A stretch of 64,000 nt of DNA from Siphonodentalium dalli (GCA_032622095.1 CP136062.1:144356351-144420350), one strand, 5' to 3'; shown: positions 34,906-47,449, counted from the stretch's first letter. Translations and numbers: made by a program. The notes: generated by a model not told the origin, from the letters alone.

Positions 34906-36300
34906 CCTCAGGAAAATCCATGTACACCCCTGCCCCCTTTCCTTGGATTGGAATTTTCAATTGTATTCAGGAAACTTACCAACTTGATGCGTCCTAACAT
35001 GGTTAGATATTTCCAATTGATGACTGTTTTAATTCAACACGAGTTGCAAAATATTCAATATTTGGTATAGTAACAAAATTTGTACTGGTCGGTAGATAAA
35101 TTTATGAACTAAACTTTCCAAATATTGAAAATAAATTTTATAAAGTTTGGGGGGGGGGGGGGGGGGGGGGGTGTGTGCGATATCGCCTCATCCCCGTTTC
35201 CAATTGAAGACTAACTAAGCACGGTATTCTATCTGATGGAAACATTGAGCCACACAACATCTAATTTTTCCAATGTGTCAGAGTGAAAATTTGATCAAAA
35301 GTAGAATATCTAACTCAAGTTTTTAACCATAAGGAAATGAAATGTCCCTAGCTCACTTTAGAATACCAGAATATTTATGCGACTTTAGAAATTGATATGT
35401 AGGTTGAAATACAGGAACTCCCAATATACTGGATTACATGTGCATGCTCTGAAAACCTTACTGAAGTTTATCAGCCGCTTTCAAGTTTCAGCACAAAACT
35501 TAGATAACGCTCCTCATATTATAGATACTAGGAATAGTCTAACCATGAGTACTCTTTATAGCTTCATGCTGATGACAGAGTAGCCATTTTTCCTTTCTCA
35601 AACAATACATCTATGGTCTGTCTCATATGATATTTATAAAATTATTTAAAGGCACGTGAGGCCTTAATTGTCGAAAATATTCATATTTGTACCAAACACC
35701 GTAAACTGAAAACATTAAAACGCATAGTTTCGATCATATAAACCATGACCATCGCGTAAACAGCATGATATCATAAAGACCTACTATATTTAACCTAAGC
35801 AAGAGCCTGATTGTGTTACAGAAGACAGCATAATGCTACTGGCTAACCACACAGAAATGGCATAAACGCTCTTTATAAGTTCCATATCAGGAATTCACCA
35901 ACAAAGAACGCTCTTTATGTTTACCATCATATATAAACAACACCAGAAAAGTAACTTTTTATGCTCTTGTTACATAACAATAGTCAAACATATGACAATA
36001 ACATACTGTTTATGCGATATTTCTATTTGTATACGGACAAAGTCTGTCTACATTCTGTTTGTGGCGGTTTTTGACGGGTGGAAATATTTCAAAGGATACC
36101 CACCGCCCAAGGCCAACCGTACCTTTAAAGGCACAGATGGCCTTGGTTGTAGGTATAATTTAGAAATAAAAGTTACCAATTTATGAATTTCCTCGGGACA
36201 ATACTATTATTATAGTATAATGATAGTAAAGAATGCGATATTATCGACAAAACACACTTTGTGTGAACCGAGCATCGTTTATATACAGCATGTAAAGAGT
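34906..36300. other. No gene recognised
   Basis: AT-rich, with one long G-run (listed separately). Frames of 63-89 codons are without motifs. Confidence 0.5.
35149..35171 (+). repeat. G homopolymer, 23 bases
   Basis: Continuous G from 35149 to 35171 followed by TGTGTGCG. Shorter G or C runs occur at 14159-14171, 22416-22428 and 43111-43126. Their length in a real genome may be misassembled. Confidence 0.9.
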
Positions 36301-36690
36301 TTAAAGGTACTCAATCCGATAAAACTCCTCTCAATTACTATTTCAATGGCTTCGGGGGTCAAAAATATTTGATTCGAGTCGAGGAATTCACCCATCAAAG
36401 CTCAGATTTGTTAGATATCGATTTTAGATTTTAGATTTTTCATTATCGGGAATTCTTTCTGGCCCAGAAGACAGTCAAAATTTCGTTATTATTACCACTT
36501 GATTATAGAGTTATCCATCCTTGTCTGTTTGAATAGAGTTTTGGCGTAAAATCTCGAGCAGGTTACCAAATTGACGGCAGTTATTAGTACTCATCTCGAG
36601 AACATAAGAATTTTCAAAAATCAATATCTAATAACTCTGAGCTTTGTTTGATAGGTTCCTCGACTCGAATCAAATATTAGCGTTATATCG
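36301..36690. mobile_element. Family-5 palindrome, diverged copy without right tip
   Basis: TTAA at 36301-36304 followed by AGGTACTCAATCCGAT, then TTCGGGGGTCAAA, and an inverted partner up to CGACTCGAATCAAATATTAG (about 36684). The right AGTACCT tip and TTAA are missing. Confidence 0.65.
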
Positions 36691-36924
36691 GTATATGTTG
36701 TAAACAATATGGCGTCAATTTTAACCAGAGTTCCTTGTACTGTATCATAATATGGCTTTTGTTTACTAACAAGGCAAACGATCTTGACAATAACATGCTA
36801 TTTATTAAATATTTATGATTGATATAAGAACGAAATCTGTCTTATATTTTAATATTGTTTATGGCAGTTTTAACAGATATGACTTGTTAAACAGAAATAA
36901 CCATCGTCAAGGCCATCCATATCT

Positions 36925-37174
36925 TTAACCCTTTGAGTGCCAGGTCCGATTTTTGTATCAACCCATATACCCTGTTCCAATGCATTCTCTTATATATGCG
37001 AGTCGACCATAGGTTGCCTCGCATATATAAGAGAATGCATTGGCCTAACATTTTGTTTTTGTTTTTGTTTTTACAATTTTGTTAAATTTTAAAAATTTAT
37101 TCTTATATTCTTTAACAGACTTATTTTGTAGGTTTAGTGCCGATGAGATCGGCCCCTGGCACTCAAAGGGTTAA
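36925..37174. mobile_element. TTAA-flanked MITE, family 1 (CCCTTTGAGTGCCAGG ends)
   Basis: TTAA at 36925-36928 and 37171-37174 encloses a 242-bp element with terminal repeats CCCTTTGAGTGCCAGG. One 67-nt hairpin module lies at 36977-37043, followed by an AT-rich TTTTTACAATTTT spacer. TTAA duplication plus CCCT tips is the piggyBac signature. There is no coding capacity. Confidence 0.85.
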
Positions 37175-37467
37175 GACATGAATGCAGTTTGAGTGTGTTT
37201 TGTTGAAGGGTATAGCGCTGGGGTCATTCGGTACATTTAGTGAACCATGAAGCGGGTCACACTAAATGTGCTCCAACAGCCAAAGCGACATACCTCTTAA
37301 TAAGACACATTCATTCATGTCTTATATTTATATAGCTTAATATTCTTATTAATTTCTATAAACTCAGCTGAATGTTTTTTTCTGCAATATGTCAGCAGTT
37401 TGCATATTACACTATGCCGTACTGTAAGTTAGTCCAACCTGTGAATTTGGAATTAAAAAACACTCCC

Positions 37468-37564
37468 AGACTGTTGTGATAAATAACTAAAATCAGTTGA
37501 TAGCATAACTGGGATTCCCAGTTATGCTATCAACTGATTTTAGTTATTTATGACAACAAGTCTT
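37468..37564. mobile_element. Nearly perfect 97-bp palindrome
   Basis: AGACTGTTGTGATAAATAAC...AATCAGTTGATAGCATAACT, centre GGGATTCCC, then the complement to ...GACAACAAGTCT. The arms differ at two or three positions. Weak complementarity extends about 30 bp further out on each side. Confidence 0.75.
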
Positions 37565-39429
37565 GAAGTCGGTTCAGGTTATGGTGTGTTTTATTGGAAT
37601 ATGAAACGCATGACCCAATTGGAAGTTAACCAATCACAGAAGAATTTAGTGTAACACACACAGGTATTTATACAAGTATTTCACAATTTGTTCAAACTAA
37701 TTTGATCCCCAAAACTCGACCCGATGACCCACTTCCCCTCTCATCATGTATTGGGCCTATCGGGGATTGACCATAATACATTAGTGGTTATGAAAAATTT
37801 AATTGGCTTTGAAAATATAGATATCTGAAGTTTTGAGAAAAACAGTAATCAATAAAGCAGATATTTGCATATTGTGATAATAGACCATGAAAGTTACACA
37901 TACAATCTCTGAACACTCAAAATGTATATAACGGCATGATTTACATGTAGATTATAGCTCTAATGTCAAATCAAGAATTTTCAAATTCCAAGTAAAAAGG
38001 AGGACAACTCTGTCAGAATTCAGCAGGTTGAACCCAATGCAGATTGAAAATTGACATCTATTTTCATTTGAGTAACACAGACAGCAAATTTTAAGATAAT
38101 CAGATAACAATAATTGATGTTATAATAAGGAATCCAAAATAATCATCAAATTCAAAGATGACAAGGACCGTAAGTCAGACTAAAATACTAGTAAGTGGTC
38201 TATTCCCATACTTGAATTGACCTGTTTTCCTTACCAATAAAGTCATCTATACCAGGTAATATTTTGTATCATTATACAATTATCACCTAATTATTAATGA
38301 ATTTATCTGAATAGCATCTGGCATGGATGGATTGATGCTTCCACACACCCAAGGACGGACCTCTGTCATTTAAAATATCCTCCGAATTTTGTTTTCGGGG
38401 GACAATTTAAATGAGAATAAAACTATTGAAAAATCATGAAAATAAAAACAGACTTGTTTGACAGTAGAAATTGATTTGATGCAATCAGAATTGTCATGGA
38501 AATTATAGAACATGGTTTTGACATGGTAAGTTGATTATGCAAAATATAAGGGAACACACACACCCTTGATATCATATCATCAAGACAAATATACAAACAT
38601 ATGAAAGACGGCATATAGGAGTATACAATATTGCACATGTCAAATCAGTAAGAAAAATACAACTCTCACCATAATAACAAGATAATAAAATAAACTATCA
38701 TTTCATGATAAAAAGGAAAATTGATTAAACTATCTACCCCAAAAATATACCCAGGGGTCTGTACTATAAAACTCTGTCACAAGTTAAAATGTACAACCTA
38801 ACTTGTATTTAAATTCATTCAGTACTATTTTTCGCACACCCATCAGAACGCAAATTTAAAACTGAGTGAATAATTCTACAACTAACAGATTCTACTGAAC
38901 AAAAGGAAAAAATAATGTGGTTTGAGTATTAAATGGAATTTCTTAAGTCAGCATTCTCAATGGTCGTTGCGGTTAAAATACTTAGATGCAAATCACGCCA
39001 TGCCAGTGATGCCCACAAACAACTATTGAAATATCATAATTATTATTGGACCAAGTACATTAGAATTATATCTCTTCACAGCTAAATAATCATCTTCTGC
39101 ATGTGTTGAACATTATATCGTAGTGTTCTTTAAATCCACAAGCAGGAATGATTAAGAATTGTAGCTAAACTGCATTCCATTGGTTATATGTTTTTAACGG
39201 AATCAGTTTTGAATTCGCGCATAAGGTTTCGCAAATTTAAAACAGAGTGAAAAATATTACCTATCAAATTTAAATGCGTGAATGGTAACAACCATAACGG
39301 TACTGCAAACTCCAATAACTCATCATCCCATTGCTCTATTGAACCTTAAAATTATGTTACTACCGGTAAGTCATTTCATCTATTTATGTACCTTATTGTT
39401 AGTAATTATAGAACAGACCCCAATTTTAA
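37565..39429. other. No gene recognised
   Basis: AT-rich sequence with no palindrome of the families seen elsewhere and no coding-like stretch longer than 71 codons. Confidence 0.5.
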
Positions 39430-39686
39430 TTAACCCTTTCTATACTAAATACTCACTGACGAGTAGTTCCTTTAGGAAATGTTCAGATAATAAGTTAAAC
39501 GAACATTTGTTGAACTTAATATCTAAACTATCCCACCAATAAATAACGAATTCTTCAGTTCTTGTATTATTTAATTTCCTACGTCTGCCCATATTTTCTG
39601 AACATCCCTTCAGATGGGTAATAGACCATTCTGATGTATACCTTTATAACTGAATGGCAGAATCCATTTAGCATAGAAAGGGTTAA
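39430..39686. mobile_element. TTAA-flanked MITE, family 2 (CCCTTTCTATACTAAAT ends)
   Basis: TTAA at 39430-39433 and 39683-39686. Terminal repeats are CCCTTTCTATACTAAAT and its complement with one change. The inner sequence contains AGGAAATGTTCAGATAATAAG and an inverted partner. No hairpin module is present. Confidence 0.82.
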
Positions 39687-39769
39687 AGTAATCTCCAATG
39701 TGAAAAAACTTAAACCTTTGCCTTGTGCAGTACTATATAATAATATAATTGGTTGCATTAAGGATGCTG

Positions 39770-40250
39770 TATATATGTGATCCACCATATCAAATCCAGT
39801 TGGAAGTCGGGATTTTTTTACCCTGTGCCAATGCATTCTCTTATATATGCGAGTCGACCATAGGTCGCCTCGCATATATAAGAGAATGCATTGGCCTAAC
39901 AATTTTTTACAATTTTAATAATTTTTTCTTGTATTCTTTAACAATTTTATAATTTCACCCATACAGAGCCCCAGACAAACATGAGCAGACGACACTCTTC
40001 TATATGCTTCTATACATGTGTGGGGCTCCCTGCGGGGTAATGGATGTTTTATATTTTATGTCCTAAAAATTGTAAGAAACATTTATTTAAAAAAAATGAT
40101 AAAAAATTGTTAGGCCAATGCATTCTCTTATATATGCGAGGCGACCTATGGTCGACTCGCATATATAAGAGAATGCATTGATTGGCACAGGGTAAAAAAA
40201 ATCCCGACTTCCGACTGGATTTGATATGGCGGGTCACATATGTGTAATCC
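39770..40250. mobile_element. Two-hairpin palindromic element (ATGTGATCCACCATATC ends)
   Basis: The left end (GTGATCCACCATATCAAATC, CAGTTGGAAGTCGGGATT) and right end (AATCCCGACTTCC..., GATATGGCGGGTCAC) are complements. Hairpin modules lie just inside each end (39828-39894 and 40115-40185), and the middle holds a TTTATGTCCTAAAAATTGTA segment. Border duplications are unclear. A copy of its right half is found at 6080-6915. Confidence 0.7.
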
Positions 40251-40606
40251 ACTGGTGCCAAACTGCAGGCCTTTAAAAGATTCCCTCAAATTACGGAAAA
40301 TGTGCCCAAATTAACATGATAATTGTCATTGTGCTCTAATATTCTCGGCGAACAATGAAATTAGAGCCTTTAGTTATGTGAATAATTAACAAGAAATTGA
40401 CAGTATTCGGTAAGCGAGACTGTCCGCGAACTAAAATGGGAAAACTGTCTCATTTATATGCATTTGTGGGTTTAAATTAAAAACAAAATTCTCACATGAG
40501 ATTGACCATGGTTCGGCCCAGTGGATCCATCCAGGTGTACCGAAATGCCACCAATCTAAAGACCTCCCAAATTAAATAATGTGCATGATTTGAATCCTTA
40601 CAATAT

Positions 40607-40851
40607 TTAACCCTTCCTTTACAAAAACTCATTGACCAGAAGTTCCCTCAGGAAATGTTCGGATAGTAAATTAACTTGTTATCTGAACATTTCCACCAAG
40701 GAATAGATGTCCTTCTGCACTTATGTTAGCTATTCAGCTATCTACCGTCTGCTTACATTTTCTGAACACCCCCTCCAGAGGAATAATAGACTATTCCAAT
40801 GTATAATTTTATAACTGAATGGGAGAATCCATTCAGTTAAAAAAGGGTTAA
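40607..40851. mobile_element. TTAA-flanked MITE, family 2, diverged copy
   Basis: TTAA at 40607-40610 and 40848-40851. The inner sequence (CCTCAGGAAATGTTCGGATA..., TATAATTTTATAACTGAATGG) matches 39434-39682, but the tips are more mutated. Confidence 0.75.
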
Positions 40852-41540
40852 TTTATTTTTATTTTACACATCTAGCAGCATAAAAACTGGATAAAATTAA
40901 TAAGATAAAAATCAGTCTTGGATGTGAATGAAATAACAAGAAAACAACAATGTATACATAATATTATTATCATGATTTGTCCCGAACGTTCGGCAAATTT
41001 AGCATCTCCGGTGACAACATGCATATGTTCATATGAACAAGAAGTGCTCGTTTGAACTGTCACAGATCCGGGAGTTCCGTGACTGTCAAAATATTTCACA
41101 ACACATATCTGGATGAATCAACTTGATATTTTATCTTGTCATATTATCATAATTTTAGTATCTTCTACATCCAAACAGACTGCTTTCAACTAAAATATTG
41201 AGCAAGGGAGATGCAACTGGAAGTTGGGGTTCAACACAAGAGAGTTAGGTGATCATGGACCATTTTGTCACAATTCATCTATGAAATAAACACATTTTAA
41301 TAGTGGAAAGTGTGTAATAAATCCAATAATCAGATTTGATGATCACATCAAATAATTTTTAATTCAGTTGGGGAGTATTTTTAATTCAGTTAGGGAGTGC
41401 ATGGACCTTCTCCGCTCATTCAAGATTTACCTGCCCAACTCCCCTCATGAATTGTGTCAAGTAATCATCAAAACCAATTATTGATTAATTAAAATGTCTA
41501 GTTTCTACAATGTCTTTTTTGTAAATTTTTGCAAGAAATA
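40852..41540. other. No gene recognised
   Basis: A 75-codon minus-strand frame (40872-41099) has no motif. AATTTTTAATTCAGTTGGGGA is duplicated locally at about 41353-41396. Confidence 0.45.
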
Positions 41541-41715
41541 CATTAATGCCCTAAATAATCAACTCCTTAACCACAGCAGAAGTATGGGTAATTTTTCAGG
41601 ATTTAGTCACTGAGAGATTTCCGATGAATGGCAACAAGCCATATTTCCGACTAAATCCTGAAAAATACCCATAAATCTGCTGTGGTTAAGGAGTTGATTA
41701 TTTAGGGCATTACTG
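41541..41715. mobile_element. Mariner-like palindromic MITE
   Basis: A 175-bp near-perfect palindrome starts after TA: CATTAATGCCCTAAATAATC..., ending GATTATTTAGGGCATTACTG. The centre reads AGTCACTGAGAGATTTCC. It contains the family core CAGGATTTAGTC and ACAAGCCATATTTCC. Confidence 0.78.
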
Positions 41716-41863
41716 GAGGCCTTCATTAATTGTATTAGTTGGCTTACGAACATCAGAGAAAACAAATCTCTTGATGGAGGAATAATAAAAAACAGTCAGG
41801 TCTTGACACATGTGGCAATTATTCCAAATGATCACTTGTGAATGCAAATCTCATATGTTCAAT

Positions 41864-42186
41864 TTAACGGGGTACTGTGCATTAAATTCGGCCATTTATT
41901 GGACCATCTCCTTTTATACTCCACAGAATGTATGCAACAATTGAATGAATTTGAGCCATGGATTAGTGCAAAATACACTGATGTTTTCTAACAAGGATGC
42001 AAACAACATGGTAATTTTTATGAAAATGAATTTATGACTCCAGTCATAAAAACAGTTTCTTTATAATTACCATGTTGTTTGCCTCATTCATCGAGCACAC
42101 ACTCATTCATTTGTTGCATATATTCTGTTGAGTATAAAAGGAGATGGTCCCATAACTGGCCGGATTTAGTGTACAGTACCCTTTAT
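41864..42186. mobile_element. TTAA-flanked palindromic element, family 6 (GGGGTACTGT ends)
   Basis: TTAA at 41864-41867 and decayed TTAT at 42183-42186. Tips are CGGGGTACTGTGCATTAAAT and its near-complement. The inner inverted repeat reads CCTTTTATACTC...GAGTATAAAAGG, with AACATGGTAATTATAATG near the centre. Confidence 0.75.
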
Positions 42187-42431
42187 ATAATTTAGTATGA
42201 ATAAATATAAATAAAACAAACACAATAATATCTCAATTATTCTCATATTCCCATGATATTACGACTGATATAACTGTTTGGTGACAATTTTTTTGTTTGT
42301 TGGCATTTTCAGTTAAAAAGTAGTCAGCAGATTCGTAAACCAAGTAATGAATTGGAGTCGCATAACTGTGTCTTGGGAACAAACATTTACTCTCTATCTA
42401 AATAATCTAATGGACAACAGTGTTACTCAAC

Positions 42432-42858
42432 CAAGCCTGCAAACAGTGTGTTTGTCATTTGCAGAATGAGGTCCCCAGAGGGTGAATTGAGTGACGCTAT
42501 CCCACACAGTGGTCAAGCATCACCAAAATCACCCTCTGGGGACCTCAATCTGCTTAGCCCTCATCTTCTGGGAAGTATCTAGAGTCTCAAATTAACATTG
42601 TTTTTAGTTACTTTTTCCCTTCTGGGAAGTTTCTATATCCCCTAATTTGCAGAAGATAAAATGCATAATCAAGGTGACTAACGGGTGAACATCACCAAAT
42701 TAAACTGGGGATCTTCAATCTGATCCTAGGTCTCCCATAGCAGTTGAGGCCTAATCAGAATGAGGTTCCCAGAGGGTGAATTTGGTGATGCTAGCGTCAC
42801 TAAATTACCCTCTGGGGACCTCATTGTGCAAATGACAGACGCACTATTTGCAGGCTTG
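42432..42858. mobile_element. hAT-like palindromic MITE, 427 bp
   Basis: Tips CAAGCCTGCAAACAGTGTG and TTTGCAGGCTTG. Flanks TACTCAAC (42424-42431) and TACACAAC (42859-42866), an 8-bp duplication with one change. Each end is itself a hairpin built from CCCCAGAGGGTGAATT/CACCCTCTGGGG. Confidence 0.8.
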
Positions 42859-42866
42859 TACACAAC

Positions 42867-44227
42867 AATTTAATGTCATTGTAATGTAAGCAGGAAAGAC
42901 AGACTTACTTTGCCGTCAAAAACATGTTGAACGTATAAAAATATACAACATAAATAATACTCTTATGGACCCAGCCTGCTGGGTACATTCCGGTATCAAT
43001 AACTTTTGCATGTAATAATTAGTGGATATTTACATAACTGTGTATACATGCATGTAGTCAAAACCTATCACATACATGTAATCATGGATGTGGCTAGAGG
43101 GTATCTGTTGGGGGGGGGGGGGGGGTTCTTGGAAATTTCCAACTTGTCACCCCCTTTCATGTGGGGAAAATTTCCAACAAATGGCCATTTCAGTCCAAAT
43201 TATTGAAAAGTACAAAATTATGAGCAACTAATTACTGTTTGTAAAATTTAACTATGAGAACAATTTTGATCTATTTTTGATGTGTAACTTCCAACTGTTG
43301 TGCCAGACATGAAAATTGTGACCACTGTTACTACGTCCCTCCACAGAAGTTAATTTAAATTAATATTAGACTCTCGAACAAGCTACAAATATTAGATTCT
43401 AAAGGATTTCACTGTCATTCACATTACCGCCGCTATAAATACTGGTGTTAACTGTTGAAAATGTGTAATTCTATTCTCCTGGCTAATTACTACATGTCAA
43501 ATCTGTATTCTTCATAGACGATTTTAGTGCTTTATAATTAGTTATCTTAATCTCTAAATTTGTAAAACACTATGTGAAATTATCAATGTGACGACAAAAA
43601 TTTATTGCGCTATTTTCAGCTATGTTGCCAATCGACCACTGTATAGGAATTCCAACAATTGCCTTGTTGGCTTCATCGCTTTATCATTAAATGTTGTGAT
43701 TGTCAAACACTGACATAATGTGTCGTGGAGGTAATAGAAAAACCCACTATTTCTTTAGACTCTGTTTGAGGGTCTAATTTCAATTAGAACTGACCTGGCG
43801 CAAGTTGAATTCCACATAAAACATATTAACAGAGCTGTCATGGATGTGGATACAGAGTCTCCATATCATGTGTTGTTGAAGAGGTCAGATCGCTGGATCA
43901 AATGAGCCACCACATGCAGTAAGTTTGATTCAGCAATCTGACCTCTTCCAAGAGATGTGAAATGATGACCAAATCATATAGTGCAGATATAAAAGTTTTT
44001 TTTATGTGACACGCAATAATTTAAAATAACCTTAATTTAATTACATAAACCCATTTAATGAGAGATTTTAAAAGACCCTTAAATTTACTGTTAACCAGAG
44101 CAAAACAAACTATTAAAGAGACTTAAATCCCTACAAGTGGGTTCATAAAAAATAACATAAATTTTATAAAAATCGGTAAACAATAAGTACATGTCAAAAT
44201 AGATTGACTTTGTTCTTATTTTCATTA
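42867..44227. other. No gene recognised
   Basis: Contains a 16-base G run at 43111-43126 and an inverted pair AAGAGGTCAGAT(C/T)GCTG (43877) / CAGCAATCTGACCTCTT (43932), possibly a small palindromic element. No coding content. Confidence 0.45.
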
Positions 44228-44501
44228 TTAACCCTTTCATGACGGGAGTTGCACTAGTGCAGCATCAAAGACCCTATGTCAGTACATTCTCTTATATATG
44301 CGAGTCTCCAATAGGGAGTCTCGCATATAAGAGGATGCACTTGCTCACAAGATCAAGGTAAAAAATGTTAGCCAATGTATTCTCTTATAAATGCTAGTTG
44401 CCCATATGCAAGCGCCCTGTGGGTGACTTGCATATATAAGAGAATGCATTGGCACAGGGTTTTTGCAAAAATTCAGGAAGCACCAGTAACGAAAAGGTTA
44501 A
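44228..44501. mobile_element. TTAA-flanked MITE, family 3 (CCCTTTCATGACGGG ends), two hairpins
   Basis: TTAA at 44228-44231 and 44498-44501. The tips CCCTTTCATGACGGG and CCTTTTCGTTACTGG are imperfect complements. Inside are two hairpin modules (about 44280-44344 and 44372-44452), joined by a CACAAGATCAAGGTAAA spacer. Confidence 0.75.
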
Positions 44502-44888
44502 TAACTCTCCAATGACAAGATTTTGCATATCAAAACCTTTATGTAAATTACTGTTACAATCAAAAGTCCAATTAGTCCAATAAGATACCAATACTTGATG
44601 GTAAACATTGGAAAAGTACAAAACATTGAAAAATATTCTCAAAATCTTATTTAGACTAAAATATTTTAACTTTAATTTGATACGCAATTAGTGATGTGCG
44701 TTGACAAATCACTGTAACAGTTTACATAACAATGATTTGAACACACACAAAATTAAATATTGGAGAACTTTCAATATTTAATTTAAGAACGAAGTTTATC
44801 TATTTTGTTATGTTCTTCATGATGGTGATGTTTACACATACATTTATAAATTTTTGCACATTTACCACTGTGAAGGCCATGGGTCCCT

Positions 44889-45226
44889 TTAACCTCTTCA
44901 CTGCTAATGACGTTATATGCTTGACGTTATATGCTGGATTCTTGACGTTATGGCCATTTTCCAGTGGAAAAATATAATGTGAATATCACAAATACCATAA
45001 AACTAACTCAGTTGAAAGGTTAATGTCACTCACAATCGTGGAACATCATACACTGTTTGAAACTTCGAGATACAGATGTTCCGATACACCTATCTCTGAG
45101 TTCCAGGAATGAATAATGGCCGATTGCAAGTGTGCTGAAGTAGGTCTGTACAGTACGGACGTATAGCACACAACGTGACATTTTATGTCCGTACTCAGTA
45201 CTGACGTATGGCAGCCAAGAGGTTAA
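44889..45226. mobile_element. TTAA-flanked MITE, family 4 (CCTCTT ends)
   Basis: TTAA at 44889-44892 and 45223-45226. Tips CCTCTTCACTGC and CCTCTTGGCTGC, with CATACGTCAGT/ACGTTATATGC repeats inside. No hairpin module. Confidence 0.65.
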
Positions 45227-45516
45227 CAATCTCTGAAATGCAATAGAAATAAATCAAGCCCTGTACACTCTGCCTTAATTTTACACACATTTACACATGC
45301 ATGATCAGACGGAACAATCTCTAAACACATTGTGTTTGGATATGCATATCGAACTGTAACTTTACATTGGATCAAACTGACAAATCGAGAGTCGGCAACC
45401 ATGAAGAAATCCATAACTAAGGAAGTCTTTACACATAATTTGACATAACATGGTAAGATCATACACACATTGATACCCATCATTGCAGCAAAACGGTACT
45501 GTATTTATATTTGCGA

Positions 45517-45717
45517 TTAACCCTTTCATGATGGGAGCTCCGCTGGTGCAGATTAAAGATGCTGTGCCAGCACATTCTGTTATATATGGGAGTCTCCCAT
45601 AGGGAGCCTCGCAAATAAATATAAGAGAATGCACTGGCTCCCTATGGGAGACTCGCATATATAACAGAATGCAAGGTTTTTGCAAAATTTCAGGAAGCTC
45701 CATCATGGAAGGGTCAA
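45517..45717. mobile_element. TTAA-flanked MITE, family 3, short copy
   Basis: TTAA at 45517-45520; on the right it has decayed to TCAA (45714-45717). Tips CCCTTTCATGATGGGAGCTC and ...GAGCTC/CATCATGGAAGGG. One hairpin (45567-45637) overlaps a partial second stem. Confidence 0.7.
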
Positions 45718-46044
45718 ATGATTCTATTTCAACAATGATAACGCCATGAAAGTCATTGATATAACAATATGTCAATCAGATAAAGATCTACTCAAGTGGA
45801 AATGAGCAAGAAAGTGTGTAAAAAATAGGATTATGACAAATGCGTATCATATCATTTGTCTGTGTGAAGAGTAAAATTAAACTTAATCCGAATACGTTAA
45901 ATGGATATCCAGATAGCATAGGACATGTGAAGAGGTCGAAGGTACTAAATTACCAGTGGCATGACACTAGCACAACTTGACTAACAAATGAAGCTTAATA
46001 ATAACAATTGACAAAAACATAACAAGCCATAAGCTGGCAGTCAC

Positions 46045-46491
46045 CAAGCCTGAGTTTAGTGTGCCTGTCATTTGCAGAATGAGGTCCCCAGAGGGTGAAT
46101 TTAGTGTGCTATCATGCATAGCGGGCTAGCATTACTAAATTCACCCTTTGGGGACCTCATTCTGCTTACATGTAGGTCTCATCTTCTCTGGAAAGTTTCT
46201 TTATTATAAAATATCTATAGAAACTTCTTCAGATTCTTATTATTTTTTAGTTTTAGTTTCTCTATATCCCCAAATTGGCAGATGACACTTTGCATAATCG
46301 ATGTTCCCAATAGGTGTACATCACAATATTCACCATTTGGGAACTTCAATCTGAGTCTATGTCTCCAATAGCAGATGAGGCCATGCAGAACGAGGTTCCA
46401 ATAGGGTGAATCGCTATGCTGGATAGCGTCACTAAATTCACCCTCTGGGGACCTCATTCTGCAAATGACAGGAACACTAAACTCAGGCTTG
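46045..46491. mobile_element. hAT-like palindromic MITE, 447 bp
   Basis: Tips CAAGCCTGAGTTTAGTGTG and CACTAAACTCAGGCTTG. Flanks GCAGTCAC (46037-46044) and GCAGCCAC (46492-46499), an 8-bp duplication with one change. Confidence 0.82.
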
Positions 46492-46757
46492 GCAGCCACA
46501 TGATAAACAATGGATAACATGCAAGATATTTTATAACTTCGTGAAAATAATCAGAGATTTAGCTATGATAAAAACACAACAACAATTTCAATAAATTATG
46601 CCCGAGACAACAACAAATTTGATTTTCCAAAAATGATATTAAATGTATTATTTGTACCAAAATTTTGATTCAGTAAAGTTTTGACCCAGGTTTATTTTTA
46701 ATATATAAGTTCAAATATCTTGTAATTGATATGGTTGGTGATGGCTTGAATTTGTTA

Positions 46758-47218
46758 CCCTTAATTTACTAAATACTCAGTGTCAAGTACAGTAATTCCC
46801 AAAGTAATTGACCACTTAACCACAGCAGAATTATGGGTAACTTTTCAGGATTTAGTCGGAAATATGGCTTGTTGCCATTCATCGGAAAGCTCTCTCGGGG
46901 AGAGCTTTCCGATGAATGGCAACAAGCCATATTTCCGACTAAATCCTGAAAAGTTACCCATAATTCTGTTGTGGTTAAAGGAGTCGATTAATTAGGGCAT
47001 TACCGTAGTTCCCTCAGGAAATGTTCTGATAATAAGTTCAACAAGTTTCTTGAACTTACTATCTGAACATTTCCCAACAATGCATATAAATCCTTCTGAA
47101 CTTGTATTATCTGTCATCTGCTTATATTTCCTGAACAACCCTCAAGATGAATAATTGACCATTCCAATGTATACTTTTACAACTGATGGGAGATTTCATT
47201 TAGTAAAGAAAGGGTTAA
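46758..47218. mobile_element. TTAA-family-2 MITE interrupted by a TA-flanked palindrome
   Basis: The outer element begins near 46757 (TTACCCTTAATTTACTAAAT, left TTAA eroded to TTA) and ends AAAGAAAGGG with TTAA at 47215-47218. Its body is split at TA (46788-46789 and 47006-47007) by a 216-bp mariner-like palindrome. In the family-2 copy at 39434-39682 the same place reads ...GAGTAGTTCC... uninterrupted. Confidence 0.75.
46790..47005. mobile_element. Mariner-like palindromic MITE, inserted in a TTAA element
   Basis: 216 bp between TA (46788-46789) and TA (47006-47007). Tips CAGTAATTCCC and GGGCATTACCG. The centre is AAGCTCTCTCGGGGAGAGCT, and the two halves are nearly identical complements. 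Confidence 0.83.
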
Positions 47219-47238
47219 ATGAGTGAAAAACAGTGTTA

Positions 47239-47449
47239 CAGTAATGCCCTAAATAATCGACTCCTTAACCACAGCAGAATTAAGGGTAATTTTTCAGGAT
47301 TTAGTCGGAAATATGGCTTATTGCCATTCATCAGAAAGCTCTGTGAGAGCTTTCTGATGAATGGCAACAAGCCATATTTCTGACTAAATCCTGAAAAGTT
47401 ACCCATAATTCTGCTGTGGTTAAGGAGTCGATTATTTAGGGCATTACTG
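47239..47449. mobile_element. Mariner-like palindromic MITE, intact TA duplication
   Basis: 211 bp between TA (47237-47238) and TA (47450-47451). Tips CAGTAATGCCC and GGGCATTACTG are perfect complements. CAGT tips plus TA duplication are the Tc1/mariner signature. No transposase is present. Confidence 0.86.

Noticed and set aside
39579-40261. Frames with 'CILLYMRGDLWSTRIYKRMHWHRV'-type phrases, also at 45362, 49132, 54389 and 55247
   Set aside because: They are translations of the 67-nt hairpin module, so the similarity between them is repeat-derived and not a protein family.
46215-46520. Frames with 'ICRMRSPEGEFSDAI' phrases, also at 32655, 55841 and 56626
   Set aside because: They are translations of the ends of the hAT-like palindromic element.
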